Of a stretch of DNA of 64,000 bases, positions 28,218-37,857 are shown piece by piece; the first letter of the stretch is position 1, and every line of letters begins with the position of its first letter. The stretch is taken from positions 1,286,237-1,350,236 of the forward strand of contig NZ_MLJI01000002.1 in assembly GCF_002095535.1 (NCBI RefSeq), in the 5' to 3' direction. Under the pieces are notes generated by a model that had not been told where the DNA came from, did no database searches, and was given only the letters and a program-made list of their open reading frames with translations. The DNA is from Pantoea cypripedii (GTDB lineage Bacteria > Pseudomonadota > Gammaproteobacteria > Enterobacterales > Enterobacteriaceae). Position numbers and translations under genes: made by a program.

Positions 28218-31200
28218 AGGTCATACCCCAGATCATTAATCATCTCCCCGGCCATCTGTGCGATGACCCCCTTTTCGCCCCGGGCGCCTGAATTCCGTTC
28301 TTTCAGTTCTATGTATTTCTTCGCAGAACCATGAGGGAAGGTTTTAGCCAGTAACTTCCTGGATCTGGCGGACCCCAGAATTTCCGTCAGGTGACGGCGC
28401 AGTGCACTGTCCTTTTTGTCTGAGTTGAGTGACCAGAGCTCCAGCGGGCCGAGTGTGAAGCGTACAATTCGGGCCAGGGTGCCCTGCGTGGTGCGCATGA
28501 TACACAGCATTGGTACTCCGCTGCCGTCGGCCGCAGGGCCGGCAGGCATCCGCAGGAACGCCTGCAGCGTATGTTCCGGCACCTTATAGGCATCACGCAG
28601 TATGGGTATGTCTTTTTCACGGTATCGCAACAGCCAGAGGGTATTGGCCGAATCAAACAGGCTCTGCGGGTAATCGGTCAGAAACTGGGTGCTCAGTACG
28701 GTACGGATCCCGAACTTACGCTGCTCCCTGTCCTGGGTGTCCAGCGATTCAAAAATGAAGTCGATACCTTTGACGTTGTGCAGTTCGTCATAGATTTTGG
28801 TTTTCATTTCGCTGTCGAGTTGATTAATACGGCGAAGAATGCCGGCATGGTATGCCTCAGGCAGAGCGGCCAGTACTTCCCTGCGGTACTGCGGCAGGAT
28901 GAAGTCCCCGGCAGTGATCTGGCCTGCGAACAGAAACATGATACCGGTTTTCAGGCGGCCGGCAGGTGACTTATCACCGGCGACGTTGTTCAGGTCCACG
29001 GCCACGATGCGTGTATCCGGGTTCAGGGCGAACCGGGTCCGGCTTGCCAGCATGGGGTAGTCCTGGCGGGCCTGTATCAGGCAGCGCTCGATGTACTCGA
29101 GTAAAAGCTCCTGCGAGCCACTGCGTTGCACATTGCCGAAACTCTCCCGGATTTTTTCATGGCGCAACAGGGCAGGTATGTCAGCCAGTTCTGGCACGGC
29201 CTGATAATGGGCGCGCTGGGCGGCCTGGATAAATCCTTTTTCGTGCAGGATATCCCGGACTTCATACCATGGCGTGGCTTCCCACCAGTCGCTGTCATGT
29301 AGTTCCCGGACTCCGGACTCCTGCAGGGCGGTATCCACCTCCGCTTCGACGTGCTCCCGGTACATGTTGGGTTCCTCATTACTGCGGATATCGAACGCCA
29401 GCTCAATCAGACGCTCCATTACCTGTCTGGTGTCTGTGGGATTGGGGGGCACCCCTCTGTCGGGTTCGATGCAGAATGCTGTCAGCATGGTACTGATGAA
29501 CTGCTTCTCCGGAGGAATGGGCCCGCGGGCACCGTACAGAATGTCGAAGATATTACGTGACTGCGAAGGGTCGTTACTGAGGATGATACCGATGGCTTCA
29601 TCTTTACGCCCTTCAGGCAGACTGTCGCGGATAAGCTGGATGGTTCCCATTGCGCCGAACCCCTTGTCGATGTGGGCCACATAGGGAATCGATACCTGTG
29701 CTGAGGTCACCTGAATTGACGTGAGAGTGTTAATGAGAACCGATTTTCCCAGCCCGGAATCGCCGGGGGCCAGTTCGGTATGTTTGTTCTGTCGTGATGA
29801 CGCCAGGCCCACTTCCCATGCACAACCGTCCTCAGTGTGCAGCATCAGATTACCTTCACCCCGCCACACTGAACCGGGGCGGTTAAATGGCAGCATTGAA
29901 AGTGCGTGCGACAGTGGCGGATAAAGAGGCACCGGGCCTGAGCCTGCGGAGGCCGCCAGCATCGTGTTCACCCAGCCCCGGCGTGGATCACCGAAAGTGG
30001 TGGTGGTGCCACATACCCCCCATCCCTGGAGAGCCGATTCCAGCAACATAAGATTGCGTGAGCAGATTTCCCGTGTCTTCCCCCAGGATGTGGCCACGAT
30101 GGTCATCACGCAGACCGGATCCTTTTCATTAACCTGAGCTAACTGGGTACATGCGTCATACAGAGGACGAATGGAGGGAATAAACTGCCCGAAGGAGGAG
30201 AGAAACTTTTTCCCACCCAGGGCCTTCATGCCCCCGGGCATAAGGTCAATGCGGATCCGCCAGGGGACGGCACGTGGCACGCTGCGAACCAGCTTGTTAA
30301 AGGGTTCGGGATGCTGAGGCGGAAGGGTGATCGCCACCATCCCGTGCCAGAGTCCTTCGGCCTTAACCAGATTACCTTCCGTTTTTGGTGTCCCGCCGAA
30401 AACCTGAAGATTAAGGAATGGTGCGAGTAATGCGGTGTTATCGTTCTCCTGCAGGATTCCGGCCGGTAAAGCATCCCCGGGCAGATGCGGGCGCCACTGC
30501 GGTGAGGTGCTGTCACGCGCCATTTCCCGGCGGATTTCATTGCAGACTTCCGGAACCTCCATCAGTCTGACCAGAAGCCCCTGGCCCCCTTTTTTGAGCG
30601 CTTCTTCCAGGGTGGTGATAAAACTGTCGTGGCGGATTTTCAGTCCTGACATCAGCCAGCGCCAGGGTTGCTGACCAAATCGTGCGACCGGGGCTTTATC
30701 ACTGATGGCCAGGATTTCTTTGTTAAAATCAGTCCTCTCCTGCTGGCTGACCAGTATGGGGGAACTCCAGACTGCCAGCCAGGCACGCTCCCTGATAAGC
30801 CAGGGCGAGAGGGTTGTAATTTTTTCCTCCAGAAGCTCATCCAGCTGGAGCCCCACATGCTGAATCGCCCGTTTCTGAGGTGCGATCATCGTACTAATTT
30901 CATCGACACCTTTTTCAGGGTCCCGCTCAAAAATGAATGCCAGCTTATAGCCCGTGTTTTTCCAGGTCGTCGCGAGGGTGGTTGCGAGGTGCATAATTAA
31001 GCCCTCAAAAGAATCAGGGTGTTCTGTCGGTGCCTCTTCATCCCTGTCGCACAGTGCGCCGGCGATTTCAAAGACGGAGAGGTAGTACCCCTGGTGAGTG
31101 ACGGCAATATAGGGAGCCTGTAGCCAGGGGCGCACTTCCAGATCCTGTTTATCCAGCCCGATAACAGTACGAAGGTCGCAATAGTCGACAAAGTCTTCGG

Positions 31201-31267
31201 CAACAGTGAAACGGGAAATAGTGTTAAGAATATCCTCAATAGCGAAGATGATACGTTTGATATTCAT
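28214..31267 (-). CDS. traU: TraU (DotO/IcmB-like) transfer ATPase, 1017 aa
   Basis: A large cytosolic ATPase of the type IVB system, the counterpart of VirB4. Walker A, 'GDSGLGKSV', lies at about residues 501-509, and 'RIVAVDLNNVAGDK' and 'IYDELHNVKGID' supply Walker B-like and downstream helicase-type motifs. The N-terminus, 'ILNTISRFTVAEDFVDYCDLRTVIGLDKQDLEVRPW', is typical of IcmB/TraU. At over 3 kb the frame is intact, which is notable given the number of broken neighbours. It energises assembly of or transfer through the T4BSS and couples to traV by ATGA overlap. Confidence 0.93.
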   Translation of the reverse strand: MNIKRIIFAIEDILNTISRFTVAEDFVDYCDLRTVIGLDKQDLEVRPWLQAPYIAVTHQGYYLSVFEIAGALCDRDEEAPTEHPDSFEGLIMHLATTLATTWKNTGYKLAFIFERDPEKGVDEISTMIAPQKRAIQHVGLQLDELLEEKITTLSPWLIRERAWLAVWSSPILVSQQERTDFNKEILAISDKAPVARFGQQPWRWLMSGLKIRHDSFITTLEEALKKGGQGLLVRLMEVPEVCNEIRREMARDSTSPQWRPHLPGDALPAGILQENDNTALLAPFLNLQVFGGTPKTEGNLVKAEGLWHGMVAITLPPQHPEPFNKLVRSVPRAVPWRIRIDLMPGGMKALGGKKFLSSFGQFIPSIRPLYDACTQLAQVNEKDPVCVMTIVATSWGKTREICSRNLMLLESALQGWGVCGTTTTFGDPRRGWVNTMLAASAGSGPVPLYPPLSHALSMLPFNRPGSVWRGEGNLMLHTEDGCAWEVGLASSRQNKHTELAPGDSGLGKSVLINTLTSIQVTSAQVSIPYVAHIDKGFGAMGTIQLIRDSLPEGRKDEAIGIILSNDPSQSRNIFDILYGARGPIPPEKQFISTMLTAFCIEPDRGVPPNPTDTRQVMERLIELAFDIRSNEEPNMYREHVEAEVDTALQESGVRELHDSDWWEATPWYEVRDILHEKGFIQAAQRAHYQAVPELADIPALLRHEKIRESFGNVQRSGSQELLLEYIERCLIQARQDYPMLASRTRFALNPDTRIVAVDLNNVAGDKSPAGRLKTGIMFLFAGQITAGDFILPQYRREVLAALPEAYHAGILRRINQLDSEMKTKIYDELHNVKGIDFIFESLDTQDREQRKFGIRTVLSTQFLTDYPQSLFDSANTLWLLRYREKDIPILRDAYKVPEHTLQAFLRMPAGPAADGSGVPMLCIMRTTQGTLARIVRFTLGPLELWSLNSDKKDSALRRHLTEILGSARSRKLLAKTFPHGSAKKYIELKERNSGARGEKGVIAQMAGEMINDLGYDL

Positions 31268-31351
31268 GGCGCGGTTACAGACTCCATAGATAAAGGTAAA
31301 ATTTCAGGCCGGCGGGGATTTCTTCGTCAGTTCATTAAAGACAGAGGTGAG

Positions 31352-31498
31352 ATGGCTCCAGTATTCAGGATTTGTTCACAATTGATTTACCTGCGGGCAA
31401 AGAAATATGAGATGACTGAAGAATATATGTGGCAGTTCGATGATGCCTTATGCAATAACTCATGTCCTGAACTTAAGGCTGATATTGATTTTGAGTGA
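31352..31498 (+). CDS. Possible small protein opposite the tra operon, 48 aa
   Basis: ATG 31352 is preceded by AGAGGTGAG and encodes 'MAPVFRICSQLIYLRAKKYEMTEEYMWQFDDALCNNSCPELKADIDFE'-type sequence (48 residues) ending at 31498. It is on the strand opposite traU, in the AT-rich gap between the traU start and the unknown membrane gene. The same frame remains open upstream to about 31262. The good ribosome site and coding-like composition make it a candidate. It may be a small cargo gene or a remnant. No homology was recognised. Confidence 0.4.
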   Translation: MAPVFRICSQLIYLRAKKYEMTEEYMWQFDDALCNNSCPELKADIDFE

Positions 31499-31572
31499 AA
31501 GGCCATCCTTTTTATAAAAAAATATCAGTAAAGATGTAACTATTTTTACGATAAAACAAATGGTTGAATATT

Positions 31573-32043
31573 CTATTGTCTTGTTTTTCTTGTTAATGAT
31601 GTCACTTTTAGTCCTGCCAGTAATGTACTGGTGGTTAGCCAGGTTAAAAGGAAAAGCGGAATGAAAATACAGTTATTCCCGGTAACCATTTCTGGATCCT
31701 GACGACAGTAAAAAATAAATGCCAGCGTAATCCAGGACGGAAAAATATTCAGTCTGTATTTTTTTATGAATTCCAGACCTGACGGGATCCTGTTGAATAA
31801 ATAAAACTCCAGATAAAGGAAAAACAGGGGAAGCATTATAAACAAAAAACTGATGTATTTTAGTCGTGCGGCGCCAGCCTCGAACTGAGCCTGATAGTCA
31901 ATTCCGGCAATCCAGCCCAGATGAACGTGATGAAAGTTACCAAAGCTGATGTAACTTCCCCCCAGGAAATACAGGATGATAAAAACAGCCAGCACAGGGT
32001 GGTGCCGGGCAAGATGCCGGCACATACGTAAAAAAATCTTCAC
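31573..32043 (-). CDS. Unknown AT-rich membrane protein, 156 aa
   Basis: Three hydrophobic helices are visible: 'HPVLAVFIILYFLGGSYISF', 'YISFLFIMLPLFFLYLEFYLF' and 'NCIFIPLFLLTWLTTSTLLAG'. The C-terminus is basic. It starts two bases after the traT stop, so it is translated with the tra operon, yet its base composition is much more AT-rich than traT or traU, suggesting late acquisition. No IncI tra gene with this sequence is known to me at this site. An exclusion-like or host-interaction membrane protein is possible, but nothing proves it. Confidence 0.6.
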   Translation of the reverse strand: MKIFLRMCRHLARHHPVLAVFIILYFLGGSYISFGNFHHVHLGWIAGIDYQAQFEAGAARLKYISFLFIMLPLFFLYLEFYLFNRIPSGLEFIKKYRLNIFPSWITLAFIFYCRQDPEMVTGNNCIFIPLFLLTWLTTSTLLAGLKVTSLTRKTRQ

Positions 32044-32045
32044 TT

Positions 32046-32861
32046 TCAGTTCTCCGAAAGGTTTTCCCGGTCATCGACGGAGTCCGGCGTCAGTATCAGC
32101 GCCACGCCAGACATTTTTTCCCGCAGTTCTCCGCGCATTGAGGGCGGAAAGCGTCGTAACGCATCGGCAAAGTCCGCCGGTCGCCAGCAGCCAAATCGCT
32201 CCTCAACGGGCAGGCGGTGGCGAAGGAGCTCTGTCAGGACTTTACGTCCTTCACGGGCGAGGGCCGGACTACGGCTGTATATCGCCTGCAGAGCCTTACG
32301 GTTCAGGGATACGACACTGCGCGGATGCAGATCCGGAAGCCAGACCATGCTCCCTTGCGCAGCGGCAAAGCCGTTGAGTGCATGCCATGCATGGCAGACG
32401 TAACAGAGGCGGAAGGTCGGGATAATCCGGCGGAGTTCAGCCTGTTCCTCTACGGTCAACACCCTGCTTTCGGTTACCTGGCGGAAAGGAATATGGCGAA
32501 GCGCGAGGCGGCGTGCAGCAAGGGAGGCGTGCTGCAGGCTTGTCTCCGCATCTTTCAGTGCGCGCCGGTACTTATCCCGTTCAGCCAGATCCTGCGGAGG
32601 CTGGCGTGCTTCAAGACGCTGGAGTGTGTCCTGTGCTCTGTTCAGACGAACAAAGGTGTCTTCGACCGCTTCTGCAAGCTTTGACAGTGGCAGCGATTCC
32701 GGCAGCAGAAAGCGGTGTTTCATATCAGTGCCGCAGCAGAAACAACGACCACCGGCAACCCTTTCCGGGGCCGGCACCATGGGTTCAGTGGTGTGTAGCA
32801 CATCGGGTATGGGAAGCGGATGAAGGTACGGCGATTCCGGTTTATTTTTAATGGCGGCCAT
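32046..32861 (-). CDS. traT: TraT (IcmJ/DotN-like) protein, 271 aa
   Basis: A soluble protein with two cysteine pairs likely to bind zinc, 'CFCCGTD' near residue 41 and 'CYVCHAWHALNGF' near residue 153. Between them is a helical heptad-rich segment, 'KLAEAVEDTFVRLNRAQDTLQRLEARQ'. The stretch 'WLPDLHPRSVVSLNRKALQAIYS' fits the IcmJ/DotN family, which assembles with the coupling protein. This is IncI TraT, not the F surface-exclusion lipoprotein of that name. It overlaps traS by 14 bases. Confidence 0.83.
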   Translation of the reverse strand: MAAIKNKPESPYLHPLPIPDVLHTTEPMVPAPERVAGGRCFCCGTDMKHRFLLPESLPLSKLAEAVEDTFVRLNRAQDTLQRLEARQPPQDLAERDKYRRALKDAETSLQHASLAARRLALRHIPFRQVTESRVLTVEEQAELRRIIPTFRLCYVCHAWHALNGFAAAQGSMVWLPDLHPRSVVSLNRKALQAIYSRSPALAREGRKVLTELLRHRLPVEERFGCWRPADFADALRRFPPSMRGELREKMSGVALILTPDSVDDRENLSEN

Positions 32862-33045
32862 CGTCCTTTTCTCCCTCGATGATTCTTACTATTGCCAGAA
32901 TACAGCCAGCGATGGCAGGGGAATTGCACTCTGCGAAAACGAACTCCTGATTGTCCCGATCGTCCCGGGCAATGACGTTGCCATGGTCGGTGCGCAGGAG
33001 GGTGATGTTTTGCAGCGGCTGGAGGATATCAGTGGGGATAAACAT
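32848..33045 (-). CDS. traS: TraS small transfer protein, 65 aa
   Basis: A 65-residue protein, 'MFIPTDILQPLQNITLLRTDHGNVIARDDRDNQEFVFAECNSPAIAGCILAIVRIIEGEKDDGRH', described here in part: an N-terminal beta-like segment, a central acidic stretch around residue 35 and two cysteines. AGGAG (33054-33058 read on the minus strand as AAGGAGC) lies upstream of the start. Position between traR and traT, and size, match IncI traS. The function is unknown. It overlaps traT. Confidence 0.6.
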   Translation of the reverse strand: MFIPTDILQPLQNITLLRTDHGNVIARDDRDNQEFVFAECNSPAIAGCILAIVRIIEGEKDDGRH

Positions 33046-33096
33046 AAATACAGGGCTCCTTAGCCGGTGCCGGTCAATACCGGCACCGCATGTCGG

Positions 33097-33501
33097 TCAG
33101 CTGATGGTGACTGAACTCATCCCCGCCTGTTTCTGTACACGGCCAATCAGTTCAGGAATAACAAACATCAGGGCTCCAATACCGATACCGGTGAGGCATC
33201 GTCCCAGCGTGACCTGGGGGTGGCTGCCTACCTTCTTCAGGGCCAGAAGAGAAGCGCCAGCGACAAACAGACCGATCATCTGAAAGTAATCCATTCCGGA
33301 TGATTTGACGCGTCTGGCACCGGCTGCGCCGCTGTCAATAATATCGGCAACATCGCCTTCGGCGAATGCTATCCCCGGCAACAGAACTGTGATCAGGGTG
33401 AGCAGGGACCGGATGGCCCGTTCGCGCAGACTCATCATGGACAGCTGAACAGAAAAGACGACGGCATACAGACGCGCCATCAGGGCACGGATTCGTGACA
33501 T
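33097..33501 (-). CDS. traR: TraR (IcmD-like) membrane protein, 134 aa
   Basis: ATG 33501 follows AAGGAGA; the frame is open further upstream but without a ribosome site. A signal-like segment, 'SLLTLITVLLPGIAFAEGDVAD', is followed by two membrane helices, 'YFQMIGLFVAGASLLALKK' and 'LTGIGIGALMFVIPELIG'. The layout, a processed N-terminus and two helices, is that of IcmD/TraR, a small inner-membrane subunit reminiscent of VirB2-like proteins. It lies between traQ and traS. Confidence 0.8.
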   Translation of the reverse strand: MSRIRALMARLYAVVFSVQLSMMSLRERAIRSLLTLITVLLPGIAFAEGDVADIIDSGAAGARRVKSSGMDYFQMIGLFVAGASLLALKKVGSHPQVTLGRCLTGIGIGALMFVIPELIGRVQKQAGMSSVTIS

Positions 33502-33532
33502 AGTGTCTCCTTGGGTTTTAAAAAAGAGTGTG

Positions 33533-34060
33533 TTAAAAGGCGAGGCCAAGGCTGGCCCGAAAGGCATCGATCAGTTGAGGTGAGAAAACAAGAGCAGTAC
33601 CGGCCACCACTTTTACCGTGGCTGCGCGGACGCTTTCGCTGGCGCTCAGAGCCGTATGACCTTCCAGGGCTGACATGCGGTACATGTTCAGACCTGAATG
33701 GACAAAGCCCACCCCCGCAAGTCGGGCGAGTGACAGAACGGCGTTGGCCGCACCTGCCGCCTGCCCGAAGGTCGAGGGCTGAACGTAAGCGATGGCATCA
33801 AAAGATGTTGAATGAAAACCGAACTGCGCGCCGCTGGCATTGATAATGGAGGGCAGCGATACCATGGCTGCGCAGGCAAACAGGCCGCCAAAGAATTTCC
33901 CGGGGGACAGCGGCATAGCTGTTGTCGAGCGGGCCCGGGTTAACAAAAGCGCCAGGCAGATAAAGCCGAGCATTTCACCCCAGGTGAACAGGAAGTTGAT
34001 CCCGCTGCTGAAAATCCCCGATGCAAAATTCTCAATGGCAGTTAGCGCATCCAGCGCCAT
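33533..34060 (-). CDS. traQ: TraQ (IcmC-like) membrane protein, 175 aa
   Basis: Its start overlaps the traP stop in TGATG. Hydrophobic helices include 'GINFLFTWGEMLGFICLALLLT' and 'FFGGLFACAAMVSLPSIIN', and a last one, 'VRAATVKVVAGTALVFSPQLID'. The pattern resembles the IcmC/TraQ family and is distantly similar in design to TraR. It is an inner-membrane part of the T4BSS. The frame is intact. Confidence 0.8.
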   Translation of the reverse strand: MALDALTAIENFASGIFSSGINFLFTWGEMLGFICLALLLTRARSTTAMPLSPGKFFGGLFACAAMVSLPSIINASGAQFGFHSTSFDAIAYVQPSTFGQAAGAANAVLSLARLAGVGFVHSGLNMYRMSALEGHTALSASESVRAATVKVVAGTALVFSPQLIDAFRASLGLAF

Positions 34061-34837
34061 CAGTACAGGGTTCCGCCGGACGTGATGACGGTGCGACTGG
34101 CCGGGTCAATCTGACGTATGGTGACTTTACCCAGAGTATCGCCCTCCCGAACGGCCCAGGTACTGCCCTGCCACTTTATCCAGGCCATTCCATTTTCCAG
34201 TGACACCACTTTCATGCCACTGACAGGGCTGGCTGTCGTCCGCTTTCCTGATGATCTTACTGGTGAGGAGACCTTACTGGTAGCCTGATGAGCTTCCAGT
34301 GCTGTCAGCCTTTGTGTCAGCGCATTCAGCTGATTGCGCGTTTCAACAGCATAGGCCTCATCCCGTTTGATGGCCTCTGATACCTGAGTGAGACTGTCTT
34401 TCAGGGTTGAGAGGGTGCCGTTTATCTTGTTGTCCCGATCGTTGAGCTCGTCACGGATGTCCGTCATCATGGTCACCGTATCGGTCTGTCCGGTCACCGC
34501 TGGCGGAATATGGGCGGGCTGTGACGCCACAATCTGCCCACCGGCCTGTCTGGCAGAGGCCGCAGAGTGAGCATCCGCATCTGCGTTGTACAGGGTGTTG
34601 TCCACCGAACCAAACGCTGCGTCTGAGGGATGAGAAAATAATGACGACAGTGACGGTCCGTAGAGATACCAGATACCCGCCCCGGCGAACAGAGCCCCAC
34701 CGAGGAGCCAGGGGAGCGAGTAGCCAAACAGCAATTCACGCTTCCAGAAAGGCGTTTTTCCTGGTGATATCCTCACCAAAATCGTCCACATCATCCAGTG
34801 CCGCAGGGGCGGTTAAATCATCTTGCTGACTCATCAT
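34060..34837 (-). CDS. traP: TraP (DotF-like) protein, frameshift near N-terminus
   Basis: Translation probably begins at the ATGATG (34837/34834) overlapping the traO stop, giving 'MSQQDDLTAPAALDDVDDFGEDITRK'. This frame stops soon after the A5 run at 34755-34759. With one A fewer it continues 'TPFWKRELLFGYSLPWLLGGALFAGAGIWYLYG', a single membrane anchor, and a periplasmic coiled coil, 'NKINGTLSTLKDSLTQVSEAIKRDEAYAVETRNQLNALTQRLTALEAH'. The C-terminal small domain is 'AWIKWQGSTWAVREGDTLGKVTIRQIDPASRTVITSGGTLY'. It is equivalent to DotF/IcmG of the type IVB core. Confidence 0.82.
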
Positions 34838-36133
34838 TCATTACTCTCTTGTGAGGTTGTACCGCCATACTGGCGGCGGATTTCAGCCCGGCGGCGCGCG
34901 ATGGCGTCCTGCAGGCGCGTTTCTGAAAGTTGTTCTGCTGCGACAGGAGGGGGAATCGCTGCGGTTGTGGCCGTTGTGGTCCCGTTTTTTACTGGCGATA
35001 TCATCAGTTCCAACTGCATCGACGAACAGGACAGAGATCACCTCTCTCTGATTCACCAGAACCTGACGATATGGCTCGCGGGCCATCTCCTGGCTGAGGA
35101 CTTCAGACCCTTTCTCTGCTGTCCCTCCGGCTATCACGCCAGCGACAGTGCCGGCATCCGGTTTACCCGCCCGGCCAGTGACAGTACTCATATTGGTCTG
35201 AAGAATCTGTGTGTTGGACTCTTTATACAGACTGCCAACGTTACCTATCCCCCCCAGAATGGCCGGAAGGACTATGTGTGTCCCCCACCGATGGTTGACA
35301 TCGCTGGCGACAGAAGACATCAGGTCGGTTTCACGCTGCGCGTAAGCGTTGACATTCAGCACCATGCCCTGCCAGCTCATGCGGGTGAAATGGATTTCCA
35401 GGCCGTCGCCAGCCAGTTTCACGGAATCGCTGTGGAGCCGGGCTCCGGCGAGGACACCTGCCGGTATTGTCGCCACCACCTGGGAGTTGAGGTTATCGGA
35501 GTCGATGGCGGTTTCCATGGAAGCCCCTACGCGGGTCAGGGCCGGGATGAACTGCTGTTGCGGCGTCCGGGGCTGCGCTGTTGACAGGCTTGCCGGCACC
35601 ACGGGGGCCTCCGTGGCTGAAATTCCACTCCCGTTACCGTACGATCGTGCCTGTGCCGGGGGGAGCCCTTTCCCCTGAGCGAGACTTATGCGGGTCAACA
35701 ATTTCTGCAGTTTCTCCTGGCGTTTCTCGTCCGCCTGCTTTTCTGTCGCCGAAGAGGTCTGCGGACTGGGCGGTGGGGCCGGCGTCACAGTGGTCGTTTT
35801 CGGGGGCGGCGATGGTCGGCGTTCCTGTGATGACTCTGGACTGTCCAGCCCCACTGGCATGCTGGCAATGAAGGTGGTGTTGTTTCGTGCGGCCTCTGCA
35901 GCACCCTGGTTATTTGATGCTTTCAACAGTTCACGGTAGCGTGGCGTCTCGGTGGTAAGCGTACCCGCGCTGGACGCGGTACCGTTCAGATTGACCGCCG
36001 AGTCAGCACCGCTTTTGTCCTGATGAAGCCAGGAAAGCAGCCAGTACCCGCCAGCCAGTATCACGATCAGTGTAAGGCTGATGACAGAGCCAAGTTTTTT
36101 ACCGTTCTTTCCGGCATCCTGTTCTGCGCTCAT
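34834..36133 (-). CDS. traO: TraO (DotG/IcmE-like) core protein, late frameshift
   Basis: ATG 36133 opens 'MSAEQDAGKNGKKLGSVISLTLIVILAGGYWLLSWL', an inner-membrane anchor. A proline-rich region around residues 100-140 is followed by the VirB10-like C-terminal domain, 'VVATIPAGVLAGARLHSDSVKLAGDGLEIHFTRMSWQG' and 'GTHIVLPAILGGIGNVGSLYKESNTQ'. Near the end the frame breaks in the T6 run 34985-34990: 'VDAVGTDDIASK' continues as 'NGTTTATTAAIPPPVAAEQLSETRLQDAIARRRAEIRRQYGG' if one base is dropped. The repaired protein is about 432 aa. It spans the envelope and forms the channel with TraN. Confidence 0.88.
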
Positions 36134-36135
36134 GG

Positions 36136-37135
36136 TTATTCCAGCTCCGGAGTGACGTGAACGGACTGGCCATTCACAGAAAAGGTGAGAAGCGGGGTGA
36201 CGGGCAGTTTCCACAGATGGGTCCCGTCGGCAGAGGACAGTGTCTGTTCGAACTCATCACGTAGCATGGCGCGGGAGCGGACCATCAGATCATCACCGCT
36301 CTGCCAGATAGTGGTGTCCGGCACACTCCCCTGAAATTTCAGACGGTGGGCTTCTTTGGGTGGAATACCGTCGAGGAAGGCCTGCAGCGTCGCATCATGA
36401 AGGGCAATTTTGTCGATCGGCGCACCGGGTGCCGCTGTCCCCGGCCCCAGACGTGGCACACGTAAATCCAGACGGCTGTCAATTTCCTGGCTCGCTGTCC
36501 GGGTATCCGTTTCGCCACTGGTCACGTTGATGATGACGGGGACATCGAGGCCTTTCAGGTAGACCGAAATATTGCCGGCGGCCCACCGGGCGCAGCGGGG
36601 TGATGGTCAGCATGTTACTCCCCTTGCTGTACTGCACATCGAAGTTACCTGGACTGGCATTCAGTGGTGCTTCAGATTGCGGCCATGGCGCACCGCTGAT
36701 GTCTGTCAGAGTGACCACACTCTGGTTATTCATTGCCGTACGGACCAGCGGGATACTGGCGCCTGGTGACAGATTCAGCGTGAGTGAACTGATGCGTGGC
36801 ACCACACTGATCACTGGCGCGCTGACTGAACGTTCTGTATCCGTTAACCGCAGGCGCAGGGCCCGGATTTCATCCGGCGAGAGTGGCGAATCCAGACTGG
36901 CCGCTTCCTCCACCTGAGGGGATGTCTGCCCGGGAGCCGGGAGGTCACCACTGATTTGGGTGGCTGGCACGTCGGTATTCCGCCGTCCGCTACCCGGTGG
37001 GGCGGCCGGAGACGGCGCCGGGCTGAGGGCAGAGGAAGGAGGCGTCCGGGCCTGTTGCCAGCCTGTATCGTTTGCTGTGGCAGCAAGAGCCGGACCACTC
37101 AGGATTAAGGTGGTAAGGAGATAACGGAGTTTCAT
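36136..37135 (-). CDS. traN: TraN (DotH/IcmK-like) core protein, frameshifted
   Basis: ATG 37135 starts a signal peptide, 'MKLRYLLTTLILSGPALAATA', then a proline-rich linker and the DotH region 'LSPDEIRALRLRLTDTERSVSAP'. The frame changes near 36577-36583: 'LTITPLRPVG' should run on as 'AGNISVYLKGLDVPVIINVTSGETDTRTASQEIDSRLDLRVP'. One C less in the GGCCGCC context repairs it. The repaired length is about 332 aa. The C-terminal beta-rich part is the outer-membrane-complex domain of DotH/IcmK. It abuts traM and traO. Confidence 0.88.
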
Positions 37136-37145
37136 TGGGGGGCCC

Positions 37146-37847
37146 TCAGAGATTGCGGGGTGCATCACGCGAGATCATCTGGCGGATTTCCATCCCGACT
37201 GGTTTCAGTCCTGGATCAACCCGCTGGATAGTGATTTCAAAGGTGAAAGGCTGCTCCGGACGGCTGCTGGTCTGGCCAACAAGGCGCATACGTACCGGGT
37301 ACTGAATTGTCCAGAACCAGGTGCCGTCATTAAGACGGCCGCGGCGGACGACCACGCCGGCGCCCACGGTAGCCGTCAAATTCATGCGATCCTTGCGCAG
37401 GGCATCCAGAATGTTGGATGCCATAAGGGCCTGGATATAGCTCGCGTGCCCGTCTTCTGAAAAAAGAGGCGCGACAGAAGAAACCTGCCCGCGGTAATGC
37501 ACAAAATCTAGGTTGAATGCTCGTGTCAGTGCCTGACTGCCGAATGCAGTGGCATCATCCTGGCTCCATGCCGGTTCACTGGTTGGTGCCAGCCGCACCA
37601 GTCGCCCGTTGTCGGTAGCAAAGTAATCCCGTTCTTTCTGGAATATCGCAAAGATCAGGACTGCATTGATGATGATACTGATCACCAGGGCAGTACTCAT
37701 CGTGAGATTGGACTGCACAAGCTTCGGTACGTTGTTCTGCCGCTGCTCTGCTGTTTCCATCATCGAAACTGCGTTTTTCAGTGGATCGGAAGCAGGGGAA
37801 AGGCCCCCCCTTTTTACCGGGGGGGTAGATTGTGTCTGGTTTGTCAT
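37146..37847 (-). CDS. traM: TraM (DotI/IcmL-like) protein, 233 aa
   Basis: A cytosolic N-terminal tail precedes one membrane helix, 'MSTALVISIIINAVLIFAIFQ', and a periplasmic IcmL-type domain ('FNLDFVHYRGQVSSVAPLFSEDGHASYIQALMASNILDAL', 'WFWTIQYPVRMRLVGQT', ending 'GMEIRQMISRDAPRNL'). This VirB8-like fold is the hallmark of DotI/TraM, an inner-membrane subcomplex of the T4BSS. The gene is intact, ten bases downstream of traL. It is not the F regulatory protein TraM. Confidence 0.9.
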   Translation of the reverse strand: MTNQTQSTPPVKRGGLSPASDPLKNAVSMMETAEQRQNNVPKLVQSNLTMSTALVISIIINAVLIFAIFQKERDYFATDNGRLVRLAPTSEPAWSQDDATAFGSQALTRAFNLDFVHYRGQVSSVAPLFSEDGHASYIQALMASNILDALRKDRMNLTATVGAGVVVRRGRLNDGTWFWTIQYPVRMRLVGQTSSRPEQPFTFEITIQRVDPGLKPVGMEIRQMISRDAPRNL

Positions 37848-37857
37848 AGGCGTTACA

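Noticed and set aside
36136..36525. A separate short gene at the 3' end of traN
   Set aside because: It continues the DotH-like domain after a one-base shift and has no start signal.
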